A stretch of 51,513 nt of DNA, from the NCBI RefSeq assembly GCF_005889735.1, contig NZ_VCKY01000050.1, positions 1 through 51,513 on the forward strand. Direction: 5' to 3'. Within the stretch, counting starts at the first letter, position 1. The number at the start of each line of letters is the position of its first letter. This stretch comes from Nonomuraea turkmeniaca (GTDB lineage: Bacteria; Actinomycetota; Actinomycetes; Streptosporangiales; Streptosporangiaceae). A model generated the notes under the pieces. That model saw only the letters and a program-made list of their open reading frames with translations, ran no database searches and was not told the DNA's origin. Of this stretch, positions 29,919-37,830 are shown one piece after another. The position numbers were made by a program, and so were the translations under genes.

Positions 29919-30475
29919 TCTCGGTCCAGCTCGCGCAGGAACGGTGTGACGACGTCGTTCAGCTCCGCCACGAGCACCTCCAGCGAGGCCTGGGCGTCGT
30001 CCAGGTTGGGCAGCCCGTCGGCCCGCGCCCGGGTGGGCGTCGGCAGCCTGTCGGCCGCCAGCGGCACCCGCAGCTCCAGCGTGGTCAGGGCGGTCGGCCG
30101 CTCGTACGGCGGCGCCACGTACGCCGGGTCCGCCCCGTCCTGCCGGTGCCAGCTGGACCAGCCTTCAGGCAGGGGGACCGGGGCCGGGACCGCGAGCTCG
30201 ACCACGGCCAGCGGGCCGCGCGTCTCCTCCGGCCGGTGGCAGGTGGCGTCGAGCACGCGGGGGTGGCAGCGCACGTAGGGCGATTCGGCCATCGGGCGGG
30301 TGGCGACCTCCCACGCGCTCAACGCGAAGTGCAGCGGGTCCAGCGTGATCCCGCCAGACCCGGGCTCCCCCTCCGCGACCGTGAACGCGTGCCGCCACCT
30401 GCGCAGGTGCTCCCCGTAGCGCGCCTGCGTGCCCTCGTGCGCGGCGTCGATCCAGAACGCCTGGGTCCCGGCCAT
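29915..30475 (-). CDS. Hypothetical protein, 186 aa
   Basis: Soluble protein without signal or membrane segments. It begins AGTQAFWIDAAHEGTQARYGEHLRRWRHAF and ends with a helical tail LEVLVAELNDVVTPFLREL. The middle holds Trp/Pro-rich beta-type sequence (LPEGWSSWHRQDG). No family is recognised. It starts 14 bp after the Hsp20 gene and overlaps the membrane protein gene by 4 bp, so it belongs to the Hsp20 transcription unit. Role unknown; a chaperone accessory is conceivable. Confidence 0.75.
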   Translation of the reverse strand: MAGTQAFWIDAAHEGTQARYGEHLRRWRHAFTVAEGEPGSGGITLDPLHFALSAWEVATRPMAESPYVRCHPRVLDATCHRPEETRGPLAVVELAVPAPVPLPEGWSSWHRQDGADPAYVAPPYERPTALTTLELRVPLAADRLPTPTRARADGLPNLDDAQASLEVLVAELNDVVTPFLRELDRE

Positions 30476-30489
30476 AGGTACTCGCTCGG

Positions 30490-30957
30490 TCAGCCCTTGA
30501 TCTGGACGCGACGGGAGCGGCCCTGCTCGGTCTTGGGCACACGTACGGCCAGCACGCCGTCACGCAGGTCGCCGTCGATCTTCTCCGTGTCGGCGTCGGT
30601 CGGCAGGATCGTCCGGTAGACGAACTTGCCGGTGCGCCGGCGGAGCATGTTCCCCTTGTCCTTCTCCTCTTCGTTGATCTCCCCCGAGATGCGCAGCTCG
30701 TTGCCGTCGACCTCGACGTTGACGTCCTCCCGCCTGAGCCCGGGCAGCTCGGTGCGCACGACGTACGCGTCCGGCGTCTCCTCGGTCTCGGCAAGGGGCC
30801 GCCAGGCGGCGGTTTCGGTCTCGGCGCTCTGCTCGAAGAGCCTGCCCATCTGATCCCACAACTGCTGGAACTCCGTGAACGGGTCCCATGACCGGCCCGG
30901 CCAGGAGCCACCACCGTACTGAACGGGTGCCCGATTACGTCTCATGGGCAGAGCCAT
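30490..30957 (-). CDS. Hsp20 / alpha-crystallin small heat-shock protein
   Basis: 155 residues. ATP-independent holdase. The N-terminal arm includes WDPFTEFQQLWDQMGRLFEQ. The alpha-crystallin domain (about 50-145) has DAYVVRTELPGLRREDVNVEVDGNELRISGE and the DGVLAVRVPK strand; the tail ends RRVQIKG. ATG 30957 is preferred (GGGGGTG 7 nt upstream); a second in-frame ATG is at 30945. No perfect CIRCE or HAIR element was seen upstream. It is first of a four-gene same-strand run that leads into the encapsulin operon. Confidence 0.95.
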   Translation of the reverse strand: MALPMRRNRAPVQYGGGSWPGRSWDPFTEFQQLWDQMGRLFEQSAETETAAWRPLAETEETPDAYVVRTELPGLRREDVNVEVDGNELRISGEINEEEKDKGNMLRRRTGKFVYRTILPTDADTEKIDGDLRDGVLAVRVPKTEQGRSRRVQIKG

Positions 30958-31251
30958 TGCCTTTCACCCCCGTGATCACAGGAACACGATCGTCCCTGCT
31001 CGCATTATTCGTCGCGCCCCTACCCCCGCGACTGCCCGCAAACGTGGCGACGCTCCGTTTGCATGACAGGCTGGCGGACGACGCCCCAACGCTGACATAC
31101 CCCTCCGCAACTTCCTTACGACCAATGTCAGGACTCAATCCACACCTCTTCTGTCACTCTGCTCTCCTCCGCCCCAACGCCTCCATGGTCACGGCATCAG
31201 CGCGGCAGCAACTGCGCGATCAGGTGGCGCGTGCCGTCGCCACCCCTCCCA
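30958..31251. promoter_or_regulatory. Divergent intergenic region between Hsp20 and the hydrolase
   Basis: About 290 bp without a credible gene. It must carry the Hsp20 promoter on the minus strand and the hydrolase promoter on the plus strand. No CIRCE (TTAGCACTC-N9) or HAIR (CTTGAGT-N7) repeat was found; a single ATTGAGTC near 31136 on the minus strand is too weak to call. Confidence 0.4.
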
Positions 31252-31284
31252 CCTGGCTCGATTACTGTGAGTGATCGAGCCAGG
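31252..31284 (+). promoter_or_regulatory. Inverted repeat overlapping the SD of the hydrolase gene
   Basis: CCTGGCTCGAT (31252-31262) and ATCGAGCCAGG (31274-31284) form perfect 11-bp arms around an 11-nt loop. The right arm ends inside the SD GGAGGG (31283-31288) of the gene starting at 31296. It could be an operator in DNA or, in mRNA, a hairpin that hides the SD. Confidence 0.65.
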
Positions 31285-31295
31285 AGGGATGGACT

Positions 31296-32630
31296 ATGGC
31301 ACAGGAACCGAGGATCGACGTCGAGATCAATGCCAGGACCGTCGAGAGCAGCCTGACCCCGGAGCAGATCCAGCGGGTGGCGAGCGCGCTCGGCGACCCG
31401 GGGGTGTGGTTCGCCACGCCGCCGGTGCGCTCAGGCCAGGCGGCCAGGCCCGACTTCGTGTGGGAGCTGGTGGGCGACAAGCCGCATCGGGGGCACATCG
31501 CGACCGGCCGGGCCCACGTCTACCTGGCGGCCGAGCACTCCGCTCTGGCCCGTCCGCTGATCTTCGCCGACGGCTTCAACTACGGGCCCAGTGACTTGAA
31601 CGCGATGTGGCGGCGCTTCAACGCCCCGTACGAGAACGGTGTCCCCGGTCTCCTGGACCAGTTGCGGACGTTGGGCATTGACGTGGTGTTGCTGGGCTTC
31701 GACCAGCGGCAGACGTACATTCAGGCCAACGCGGGCGTCGCGGTCGCCTGCGTCATGCGGGCGCTGGCCGAGCGGCGGGGCGACAGCCCGCTGGTGGTGG
31801 GCGGGGTCAGCATGGGCGGCCTGGTCACCAGGTATGCGCTGGCCCGCATGGAGAGCGAGCGGGTCGACCACCAGACCGACAAGTACTTCTCCTACGACAC
31901 CCCGCATCTCGGCGCGTGGATCCCGCTGGTGCTGCAGCAGCTCGCCTACCTGCACGAGTCGCTGCAGCCCCGGCACGACGGGGCCGGGCAGGCCGAGTTG
32001 ATCCGCAGCCCGGCGGCGCAGCAGCTGCTGTGGGGCTGGGCCGAGAGCGCGAGCTATTCGGGCCAGGTGACCGCGAGCCCGCTGCGTAAGGAGTTCTTGG
32101 ACGATCTACGCAGGATCGGCTGGTTTCCGATGCGGCCGTACAAGCTGGGCCTGGCCAACGGGACCGGCGACGGCCGGGGGCCGGATCTCAAGCCCGGCAC
32201 GCCGGTACTCGACCTGGGCGAGGAAGGACCGCTGCGGCTGGTCGCCAGGATCCAGCCGGACATGGGCGAGCTGCGGAACGTCGGCGCGATCGGCTTCGGT
32301 GAGCCGGTGTGGACGAGCGCGACCTCCCATGTGGGAGCGTTCGACGGGGCGCCCGGGGGGACCCTGGACGCGTTCGGGCGGGTCGCCGACGCGATGGGGC
32401 TGCCGATCGAGGACCGCTTCCGCGGCACCTGCTTCGTCCCGTCTGTCAGCGCGGTGGCGCTGGCGAGGGACCCCCGCCAGTGGCAGGCCGATCTCTACGC
32501 CGACCTGCGGGAGCTGCCCAAGGACGACACGTTCCTCGACACGTTCTGTTGCGACACCGGCAATCATCCGCACGGCGGTGTGTCCAAGGCGCTCGTGGAG
32601 TGGTTCGTGGCACAGCTGGCCGGCTGGTGA
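31296..32630 (+). CDS. Alpha/beta hydrolase (lipase/esterase-like)
   Basis: 444 residues, cytosolic by sequence (no signal). Alpha/beta-hydrolase core: PLIFADGFNYGPSD early in the fold, IDVVLLGFDQRQTYIQ, nucleophile elbow GVSMGGLVTRYALA (G-x-S-x-G, Ser about 172), then YDTPHLGAWIPL, and a late His in CDTGNHPHGG. PGAP1/lipase-like proteins with DTPH-x-G are most similar. An N-terminal 80-residue extension precedes the hydrolase core. ATG 31296 is chosen from SD GGAGGG 7 nt upstream; ATG 31290 is in another frame. Translation may be controlled by the overlapping inverted repeat. Confidence 0.86.
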   Translation: MAQEPRIDVEINARTVESSLTPEQIQRVASALGDPGVWFATPPVRSGQAARPDFVWELVGDKPHRGHIATGRAHVYLAAEHSALARPLIFADGFNYGPSDLNAMWRRFNAPYENGVPGLLDQLRTLGIDVVLLGFDQRQTYIQANAGVAVACVMRALAERRGDSPLVVGGVSMGGLVTRYALARMESERVDHQTDKYFSYDTPHLGAWIPLVLQQLAYLHESLQPRHDGAGQAELIRSPAAQQLLWGWAESASYSGQVTASPLRKEFLDDLRRIGWFPMRPYKLGLANGTGDGRGPDLKPGTPVLDLGEEGPLRLVARIQPDMGELRNVGAIGFGEPVWTSATSHVGAFDGAPGGTLDAFGRVADAMGLPIEDRFRGTCFVPSVSAVALARDPRQWQADLYADLRELPKDDTFLDTFCCDTGNHPHGGVSKALVEWFVAQLAGW

Positions 32631-32677
32631 GCGGCCCGTGAGCGGGTGCCGGCCCGGCGGAGCCGGCACCCGTCGCC

Positions 32678-34084
32678 TCAGCGGTTACCCCGGTGCACGA
32701 CCAGGAGCTGGTCGCGGGTGGCGTTCTTGTCGCGGTAGGCGATGACGGCCGGCGCCTCGGCGCTGTGGTGCGCGGGCAGGCGCTCGTCGGCGCTCCAGCT
32801 TGAGCCGTCGAAAGAGGCCCACCACAGGCTCTGGTCGGACGCGCCGCGGTGCACGACGTAGAGCCGGTCCTTGTAGACGGTCAGGGCCGGGCCCTCGGCG
32901 GAGAAATGGCCGGGCAGCCGCTGACCGGCGCTCCAGCTGGAGCCGTCCCAGCGGGTCCACCACAGCGACGTGTCGTCGCCCCCGCCGCGGTGCACGCAGT
33001 AGAGGTGGCCCCGGTACACCGCAAGCGCCGGGTTGGACCGGCTGCTGTGGCCGGGGAAACGCTGGTCGGCACCCCACTTGGCACCGTCCCAGACCGTCCA
33101 CCACAGGTTGTCGTCGTCACCGCCCCGGTGCACGCAGTAGAGCTGCCCGTCGTAGGCCGCCAGCGCCGGTGCGCTCGCGCTGACGTGCTTCGGCAGCTTG
33201 GCGTCCGGGCTCCACTTGGAGCCGTCCCACCGCGTCCACCACAGGCTGTCGTCGGCGACGCCCCGGTGCACGCAGTAAAGCTGCCCGTCGTAGGCCGCCA
33301 ACGCCGGCGCGCTCGCGCTGACGTGCTTGGGGAACCGCTGGTCCTCACTCCACCCCTGCTCCGCGTCGTAGACCGTCCACCACAGGGCGGAATCACCGTC
33401 GTTGCCCCGGTGGACGACGTACAGCCGGTCCTGGAACTCGGCGAGGGCCGGCCCCGAGGCCGTGAAGTGGTCGACGAACCGCTGGTCCTCGCTCCACCCC
33501 TCGCCCGGCTCGTAGACGGTCCACCACAGGCGGGCGTCGGCGTCGGACGCGCCGGCCACGCGGACCGGGATGAGCGCGGCGGGCGTGGTCCAGGACGAGA
33601 CCAGCTTCACGCCGTACGGCCGGGCGATCGAGGTGATCCAACTGGCCTTGTTCTTCGCCTGCCGCTCGACGATCGGCGCGAGCCAGCCGCCCAGCACGGC
33701 GCCCGAGATCTCGCCGATCAGCTTGGAGATCTCGGCGGCGCGCACCGCGGCGGTCTCGTTGAGGCTCACCTCGAAGCCCCACCACCTGGCGACCGGCCAG
33801 ACGTCGGCGCCGAGGGCACGCAGCTCACCCTGCACCCGGCGTACGCGGTCCTGGTCCTTGGAGTCCAGCTCGGCGATCTGGTGTTCGCTCTCCCGCCTGG
33901 CGGCCAGCCACTCCGCCTCGGCGGCCGCGCGGTCGGCGAGGTCGTCGTCCTCCAGCAATTCCGTCTCGACGGCCATGTCGACCGCCGCGGCGGCCAGCGG
34001 GTCGTCCTGCGCGTGCAGCAGCGGCTCCTCGGCCTCGGTGCTCACTTCGGCGAGGTTGTCGGCCCTGGTGTCGTCGTCGTTCAT
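32678..34084 (-). CDS. Six-repeat beta-propeller (lectin-like) protein with charged helical N terminus
   Basis: 468 residues. The N-terminal region (about 1-110) is acidic and helical (AAAEAEWLAARRESEHQIAEL), likely coiled coil. A middle segment has NETAAVRAAEISKLIGEISGAVLGGWLAPIV. From about 170 there are six repeats of about 46-53 residues, each with LWWT-x-W/Y-D, W-S-x-D-x-R-F/L-P-x-H and P-A-L-A-x-Y-x-x-x-L-Y-x-V-H-R-G. This pattern resembles PLL/tachylectin-type sugar-binding propellers. No secretion signal is seen. Two repeats share a run (SASAPALAAYDGQLYCVHRG) and nearly identical DNA. ATG 34084 has a GGGGGGATG-type SD. Confidence 0.82.
   Translation of the reverse strand: MNDDDTRADNLAEVSTEAEEPLLHAQDDPLAAAAVDMAVETELLEDDDLADRAAAEAEWLAARRESEHQIAELDSKDQDRVRRVQGELRALGADVWPVARWWGFEVSLNETAAVRAAEISKLIGEISGAVLGGWLAPIVERQAKNKASWITSIARPYGVKLVSSWTTPAALIPVRVAGASDADARLWWTVYEPGEGWSEDQRFVDHFTASGPALAEFQDRLYVVHRGNDGDSALWWTVYDAEQGWSEDQRFPKHVSASAPALAAYDGQLYCVHRGVADDSLWWTRWDGSKWSPDAKLPKHVSASAPALAAYDGQLYCVHRGGDDDNLWWTVWDGAKWGADQRFPGHSSRSNPALAVYRGHLYCVHRGGGDDTSLWWTRWDGSSWSAGQRLPGHFSAEGPALTVYKDRLYVVHRGASDQSLWWASFDGSSWSADERLPAHHSAEAPAVIAYRDKNATRDQLLVVHRGNR
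33123..33328. repeat. Near-identical intragenic repeat units of the propeller gene
   Basis: The 68-bp segments 33123-33190 and 33261-33328 differ at three positions and are offset by 138 bp (46 codons, one blade). Other blades are more diverged, so this pair reflects a recent duplication or gene conversion. Confidence 0.75.
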
Positions 34085-34215
34085 TTCATCCCCCCGGTAC
34101 GGGCCGCTCGTTTCGGGCGGACCCGCACGATGCGTACATGCACGAACCTGACACATAGTAACTGTGTGCGATGACATGATTACGCTGGGGTTGTGCGGTG
34201 AGCCGGGTAAAGGTC

Positions 34216-35010
34216 CTATCCGAGTGGTTTCCTGGCCGCGCCCGCCAGCAGGTAACCGGACGGCGGCGTGTCGCCCATGAGGAGGCGACCGTCGGGCCGC
34301 CAGTCCATGGCCTGCACGAGCCCCGGCTCGACCAGCTCGAAGTCGCCGAAGAAGGCCCGGATCTCCGCCACCGTGCGGCCTGTGGCCCCGCCGTTGGAGG
34401 ACCCTCGATACACCTTCTTGGCGCCGTCCTCGGCCTGCCGCCGGCCGAGCGTGGCCACCGCGTGGGTGAGCACCAGATAACTGCCAGGCGCCATCGCGTC
34501 ACGCAGGATCTTCACGATGGCCTGCGGATCGTCGTCGTCCTGGACGAAGTGCAGGATCGACACCAGCAGCACGGCGACGGGCTCGGTCAGGTCGAGCAGG
34601 CCCGTGACCTCGGGCGCGGCCAGCAGCTCGGCCGGGCACCGCAGGTCGGCCTGGACGAACGCGACCCGGCCCGCCTCTTCGAGCATCTCCCTGGCGTGCG
34701 TGGCGACGACCGGGTCGTGGTCCACGTAGACGACCTTGGCGTCGGGGGCCACGTCACGGACCACCTCGTGCACGTTGCCCTGCGTGGGCAGACCGCTGCC
34801 CAGGTCCAGGAACTGCCGGACGCCGGCCGCGGCCAGGTGCCGCACCGCGCGCTGCAGGAAGGCGCGGTTGGCCCTGGCCAGGGAGCCTGCCTCGGGGATG
34901 TGCGCGACGAGCCGGTCGACGGCCTCGCGGTCCACGGCGAAGTTGTCCTTGCCGCCGAGCAGGTAGTCGTACATGCGGGCAGGATTCGGCGTGTTCGGGT
35001 CGAAGGACAC
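34216..35010 (-). CDS. DUF574-type SAM-dependent methyltransferase
   Basis: 264 residues, GTG start, no strong SD. Typical full signature: NPARMYDYLLGGKDNFAVDREAVDR (as ARMYDYLLGGKDNFAVD), then FLDLGSGLPTQGNVHEV (SAM motif with Asp), VVYVDHDPVV (acidic loop), and RPDGRLLMGD at the C terminus. This is the common actinobacterial form, in contrast to the motif-altered copy at 11746. Substrate unknown. It lies between the propeller gene (promoter region 34085-34215) and the sugar-binding lipoprotein gene, all minus strand, with no evident operon link. Confidence 0.9.
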   Translation of the reverse strand: MSFDPNTPNPARMYDYLLGGKDNFAVDREAVDRLVAHIPEAGSLARANRAFLQRAVRHLAAAGVRQFLDLGSGLPTQGNVHEVVRDVAPDAKVVYVDHDPVVATHAREMLEEAGRVAFVQADLRCPAELLAAPEVTGLLDLTEPVAVLLVSILHFVQDDDDPQAIVKILRDAMAPGSYLVLTHAVATLGRRQAEDGAKKVYRGSSNGGATGRTVAEIRAFFGDFELVEPGLVQAMDWRPDGRLLMGDTPPSGYLLAGAARKPLG

Positions 35011-35091
35011 GAGGTGATCGTAGAGGTCACGCGCCGGTCCCCGGAGGCCGTCGGCGAAAGGCCACGTATTGTCCAGGATGTAGACGTTACG

Positions 35092-36387
35092 TCAGCCGTG
35101 CCGCTCCTTGTACCCGGCCTGTGCCTCCGTCAGCTTGGCCGCGAGCTGGTCAAGGAAGTCCTTGGCGGTCAGCTCGCCGAGGAGCACCTTCTGGAACAGC
35201 GGCTCCGCCCAGGTCTTGGTGATCTCGTTGAACTCCGGCAGGTGGTACGGCATCTGCACGACCTTGGTCGCCGGGTCGTTCAGCACCCGCTGCGCCTCGA
35301 CGATGTGCGCGGCCTGCGTGCCCTGCACGTCGGTGTTGGCCGGGATGACGCCGGTCTTGTCGGCGATGTAGCCGTCGATGTCCTTCGAGGCGAAGAACTC
35401 CGCGAGCTTGAACGCGGCCTCCTTGTTCTCGCCGGCCGAGAACACGCCGACGCCGCCGACCGGGTTGGACAACACGGCCTGCGTCCCGGAGTCCGATTTG
35501 GGCACCGAGAAGGAGGCCACCTTGTCGGGGCCGAGCGCCTTGATGTGGTCCTGGTAGGAGCCCAGGTTGTGCTGCATGACGGCGATGCTGCCGGCGGTGT
35601 CGAACTGGGCGACCATCTTGACGTAGTCGTTCTGCAGGTCGGCTTCCGGCGTGTTCTTCTTGTAGAGCCCGGCGTACTTCTCCAGCGCGGTCACGTTACG
35701 CGGGTCGTTGATGGTGGCCTTGCCCGCGGCGTCGAAGAACTCGGTGATGCCGGACTGGCCGTAGACCACCTCCAGCATCTGCGCGATCGACCCGGCGCCG
35801 CCGCGGATGGTGAAGCCGAACCGGTTCTCGCTCGGCTTGGTGAGCTTGTCCACCACGGTGAAGAACTCGCTCCACGTCTTGGGCGGCTCCAGCCCGGCCT
35901 CCTTGAACCAGTCCTTGCGGTACCAGAAGGCGCCCGCGTTGGTGGAGAGCGGGACGATGTACGTCTTGCCGTCCGGCACCACGTTCCTGACGGTCGTCAG
36001 CAGCGCCTCGTTGAACTTGCCGGTCAACGCGGGATTCTTGCTGATGCGGTCGTCCACCGGGTCCAGCGCCTTCTGCGCGACCAGGTTGGCCAGCCCCGAG
36101 GTGGACACGTCGGCCACGTCCGGCACGCCGCCACCGGCGATCGCCGTGTCGAGCTTCTGCGGCGCCTGCGCGATGGGGATGCCGACGTACTTGACCTTGA
36201 TGGTCGGGTTGGCCCTCTCGAACTCGGCGATCGCGTGTTGCCAGATCGGCGTGCGGGATGGCCCGGCGTTGGTGTCCCAGAAGGTGATCTCGGTCTTGCC
36301 GCCGGAGCCCGCGTCCGACCCGCATCCGGCCAGTGCGGCCAGCGCCGCCACGGCCAGGAACGCCGCCGGCACCACACGTCGTCTCAT
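35092..36387 (-). CDS. Sugar ABC transporter substrate-binding lipoprotein
   Basis: 431 residues. Lipoprotein signal with lipobox LAGC (Cys about 22), then a type 1 extracellular solute-binding fold of the carbohydrate family: ITFWDTNAGPSRTPIWQHAIAEFE, IKVKYVGIP, PDVADVSTSGLANLVAQ, and late EPLFQKVLLGELTAKDFLDQLAAK. Delivers an oligosaccharide or sugar to the two permeases upstream. It is the last gene of permease-permease-GH43-binding protein, 6 bp after the GH43 gene. No ATPase gene is present, so a shared MsiK-type ATPase is likely (family knowledge). Confidence 0.93.
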   Translation of the reverse strand: MRRRVVPAAFLAVAALAALAGCGSDAGSGGKTEITFWDTNAGPSRTPIWQHAIAEFERANPTIKVKYVGIPIAQAPQKLDTAIAGGGVPDVADVSTSGLANLVAQKALDPVDDRISKNPALTGKFNEALLTTVRNVVPDGKTYIVPLSTNAGAFWYRKDWFKEAGLEPPKTWSEFFTVVDKLTKPSENRFGFTIRGGAGSIAQMLEVVYGQSGITEFFDAAGKATINDPRNVTALEKYAGLYKKNTPEADLQNDYVKMVAQFDTAGSIAVMQHNLGSYQDHIKALGPDKVASFSVPKSDSGTQAVLSNPVGGVGVFSAGENKEAAFKLAEFFASKDIDGYIADKTGVIPANTDVQGTQAAHIVEAQRVLNDPATKVVQMPYHLPEFNEITKTWAEPLFQKVLLGELTAKDFLDQLAAKLTEAQAGYKERHG

Positions 36388-36393
36388 TGGCTT

Positions 36394-37830
36394 CTACCTT
36401 TCGATGTCCACGGTGAACGCGTCGAAGATCGCCTGGCCGGTCCCGCCGCCCGCGGCGAACAGGCCGATGACCGCGCCGACCCACCGGCCCTGCGTGGCCT
36501 GGAAGGACTCGCCCACTTCGCGCAGCCCCTCCCCGGTGTCGGCCAGGAACGTGACGAGGGCGCCTTCCCCGATCCGAGCCCCCACGGTGACGGGCTCTCC
36601 CGCCTTGGCCGGCACCGGCTCGGCATCCCCGCACACCAGGAAGGTGCCGTCCGGGGTGCTCTCCAGCGCGATGGAGGCGGCGGTGTCGCCGACCACGGCC
36701 AGGCCGGCCCGGCCCTCGCCCTCCAGGGTGAGAGTGGTGGTGACCGTGCAGGGGTCGCCGGGCAGCCGCTGCCCGAGCACGGACGGGCGTTGCGTGAGGT
36801 CGTCGGGTCCGGGCGCGCAGGCCAGGCGCAGCGTGCCGTCGCGAAGCTCCCACCAGGACGGGACGGGGTTGGCCTGCCAGCTCCACTGCAGCCCCAGCTC
36901 GGGTCCGGAGAAGTCGTCGGAGGTGGCGGGCGTGCTCGGGGCGCCGCCGGGGACCGGCACGGGACCGCCGGGCACCGGCTCGCCGTCGGCACCCATGACC
37001 GGCCAGCCGCCGTTCCACGTCATGGGCTGCAGGTGGACCACCCGGCCGTAGGGACCGCGGTCCTGGAAGTGCATGAACCAGTGCTCACCGGATGGGGTGT
37101 CCACCCAGCCGCCCTGGTGCGGGCCGTTGACATCGGTGCCGCCCTGCCGCAGCACGATGCGGTCCTCGTACGGGCCGAAGATCGATTCGGCCCGGAACAC
37201 CGACTGCCAGCCGTTCTCCACGCCGCCCGCCGGCGCGAAGACCCAGTAGACGCCGTCGCGCTTGTACAGCTTGGGGCCCTCCAGCGTGCGGTACCCCGGC
37301 AGCAGGTCGGCGTCGATGATCAGCGTGCCGTCGTCCAGCACCTTCTGGGCGTCGGGCGACATGCGGTGCAGGGTGAGCCGGTTGTTGATCCCCGCGCGGC
37401 TCTTGGCCCAGCCGTGCACCAGGTACGCCTGGCCGTCGTCGTCCCACAGCGGGCACGGGTCGATCAGCCCGAGCCCTTCCTTGACCACGCGCGGCTCGCT
37501 CCACGGGCCGCGGGGATCCTCGGCGTTCACCTGGCAGATCCCCACGTCCGGGTCGCCGTAGAAGATCCAGAACCGGCCGTCCTGGTGCCGCAGCGACGGC
37601 GCCCACACCCCGCACCCGGGCCGTACGTCGTCATAGCCGCTGGTCACGGCATGTCCGATGATCGTCCAGTTGACCAGGTCGCGAGAGTGCAGGATCGGCA
37701 GCCCCGGCACCTTGGTGAAGGTCGAGACCGTCAGGTAGAAGTCCTCCCCCACCCGGATCACGTCGGGGTCGGACCAGTCGGCGTTCAGCACCGGATTGCG
37801 GTAGGTGCCCGTCATCTCCTCACCGGTCAT
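36394..37830 (-). CDS. Glycoside hydrolase family 43 enzyme with C-terminal beta-sandwich
   Basis: 478 residues, no secretion signal. N-terminal five-bladed propeller (about 10-300) of GH43: YRNPVLNADWSDPDVIRVGEDFYLTVSTF (as RNPVLNADWSDPDVIRVG), PILHSRDLVNW, GLIDPCPLWDDDGQAYLVHG and a Glu in RTLEGPKLYKRDGVYW. The Asp and Glu match the family's catalytic residues. The C-terminal domain (about 310-478) resembles the DUF1349/concanavalin-like module of beta-xylosidases. It should cleave imported xylo- or arabino-oligosaccharides in the cytosol. The ATG overlaps the permease stop (ATGA); a second ATG at 37815 is possible. Confidence 0.92.
   Translation of the reverse strand: MTGEEMTGTYRNPVLNADWSDPDVIRVGEDFYLTVSTFTKVPGLPILHSRDLVNWTIIGHAVTSGYDDVRPGCGVWAPSLRHQDGRFWIFYGDPDVGICQVNAEDPRGPWSEPRVVKEGLGLIDPCPLWDDDGQAYLVHGWAKSRAGINNRLTLHRMSPDAQKVLDDGTLIIDADLLPGYRTLEGPKLYKRDGVYWVFAPAGGVENGWQSVFRAESIFGPYEDRIVLRQGGTDVNGPHQGGWVDTPSGEHWFMHFQDRGPYGRVVHLQPMTWNGGWPVMGADGEPVPGGPVPVPGGAPSTPATSDDFSGPELGLQWSWQANPVPSWWELRDGTLRLACAPGPDDLTQRPSVLGQRLPGDPCTVTTTLTLEGEGRAGLAVVGDTAASIALESTPDGTFLVCGDAEPVPAKAGEPVTVGARIGEGALVTFLADTGEGLREVGESFQATQGRWVGAVIGLFAAGGGTGQAIFDAFTVDIER

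Noticed and set aside
30958..31251. CIRCE or HAIR element for Hsp20
   Set aside because: No inverted repeat matching either consensus; only isolated half-like words.
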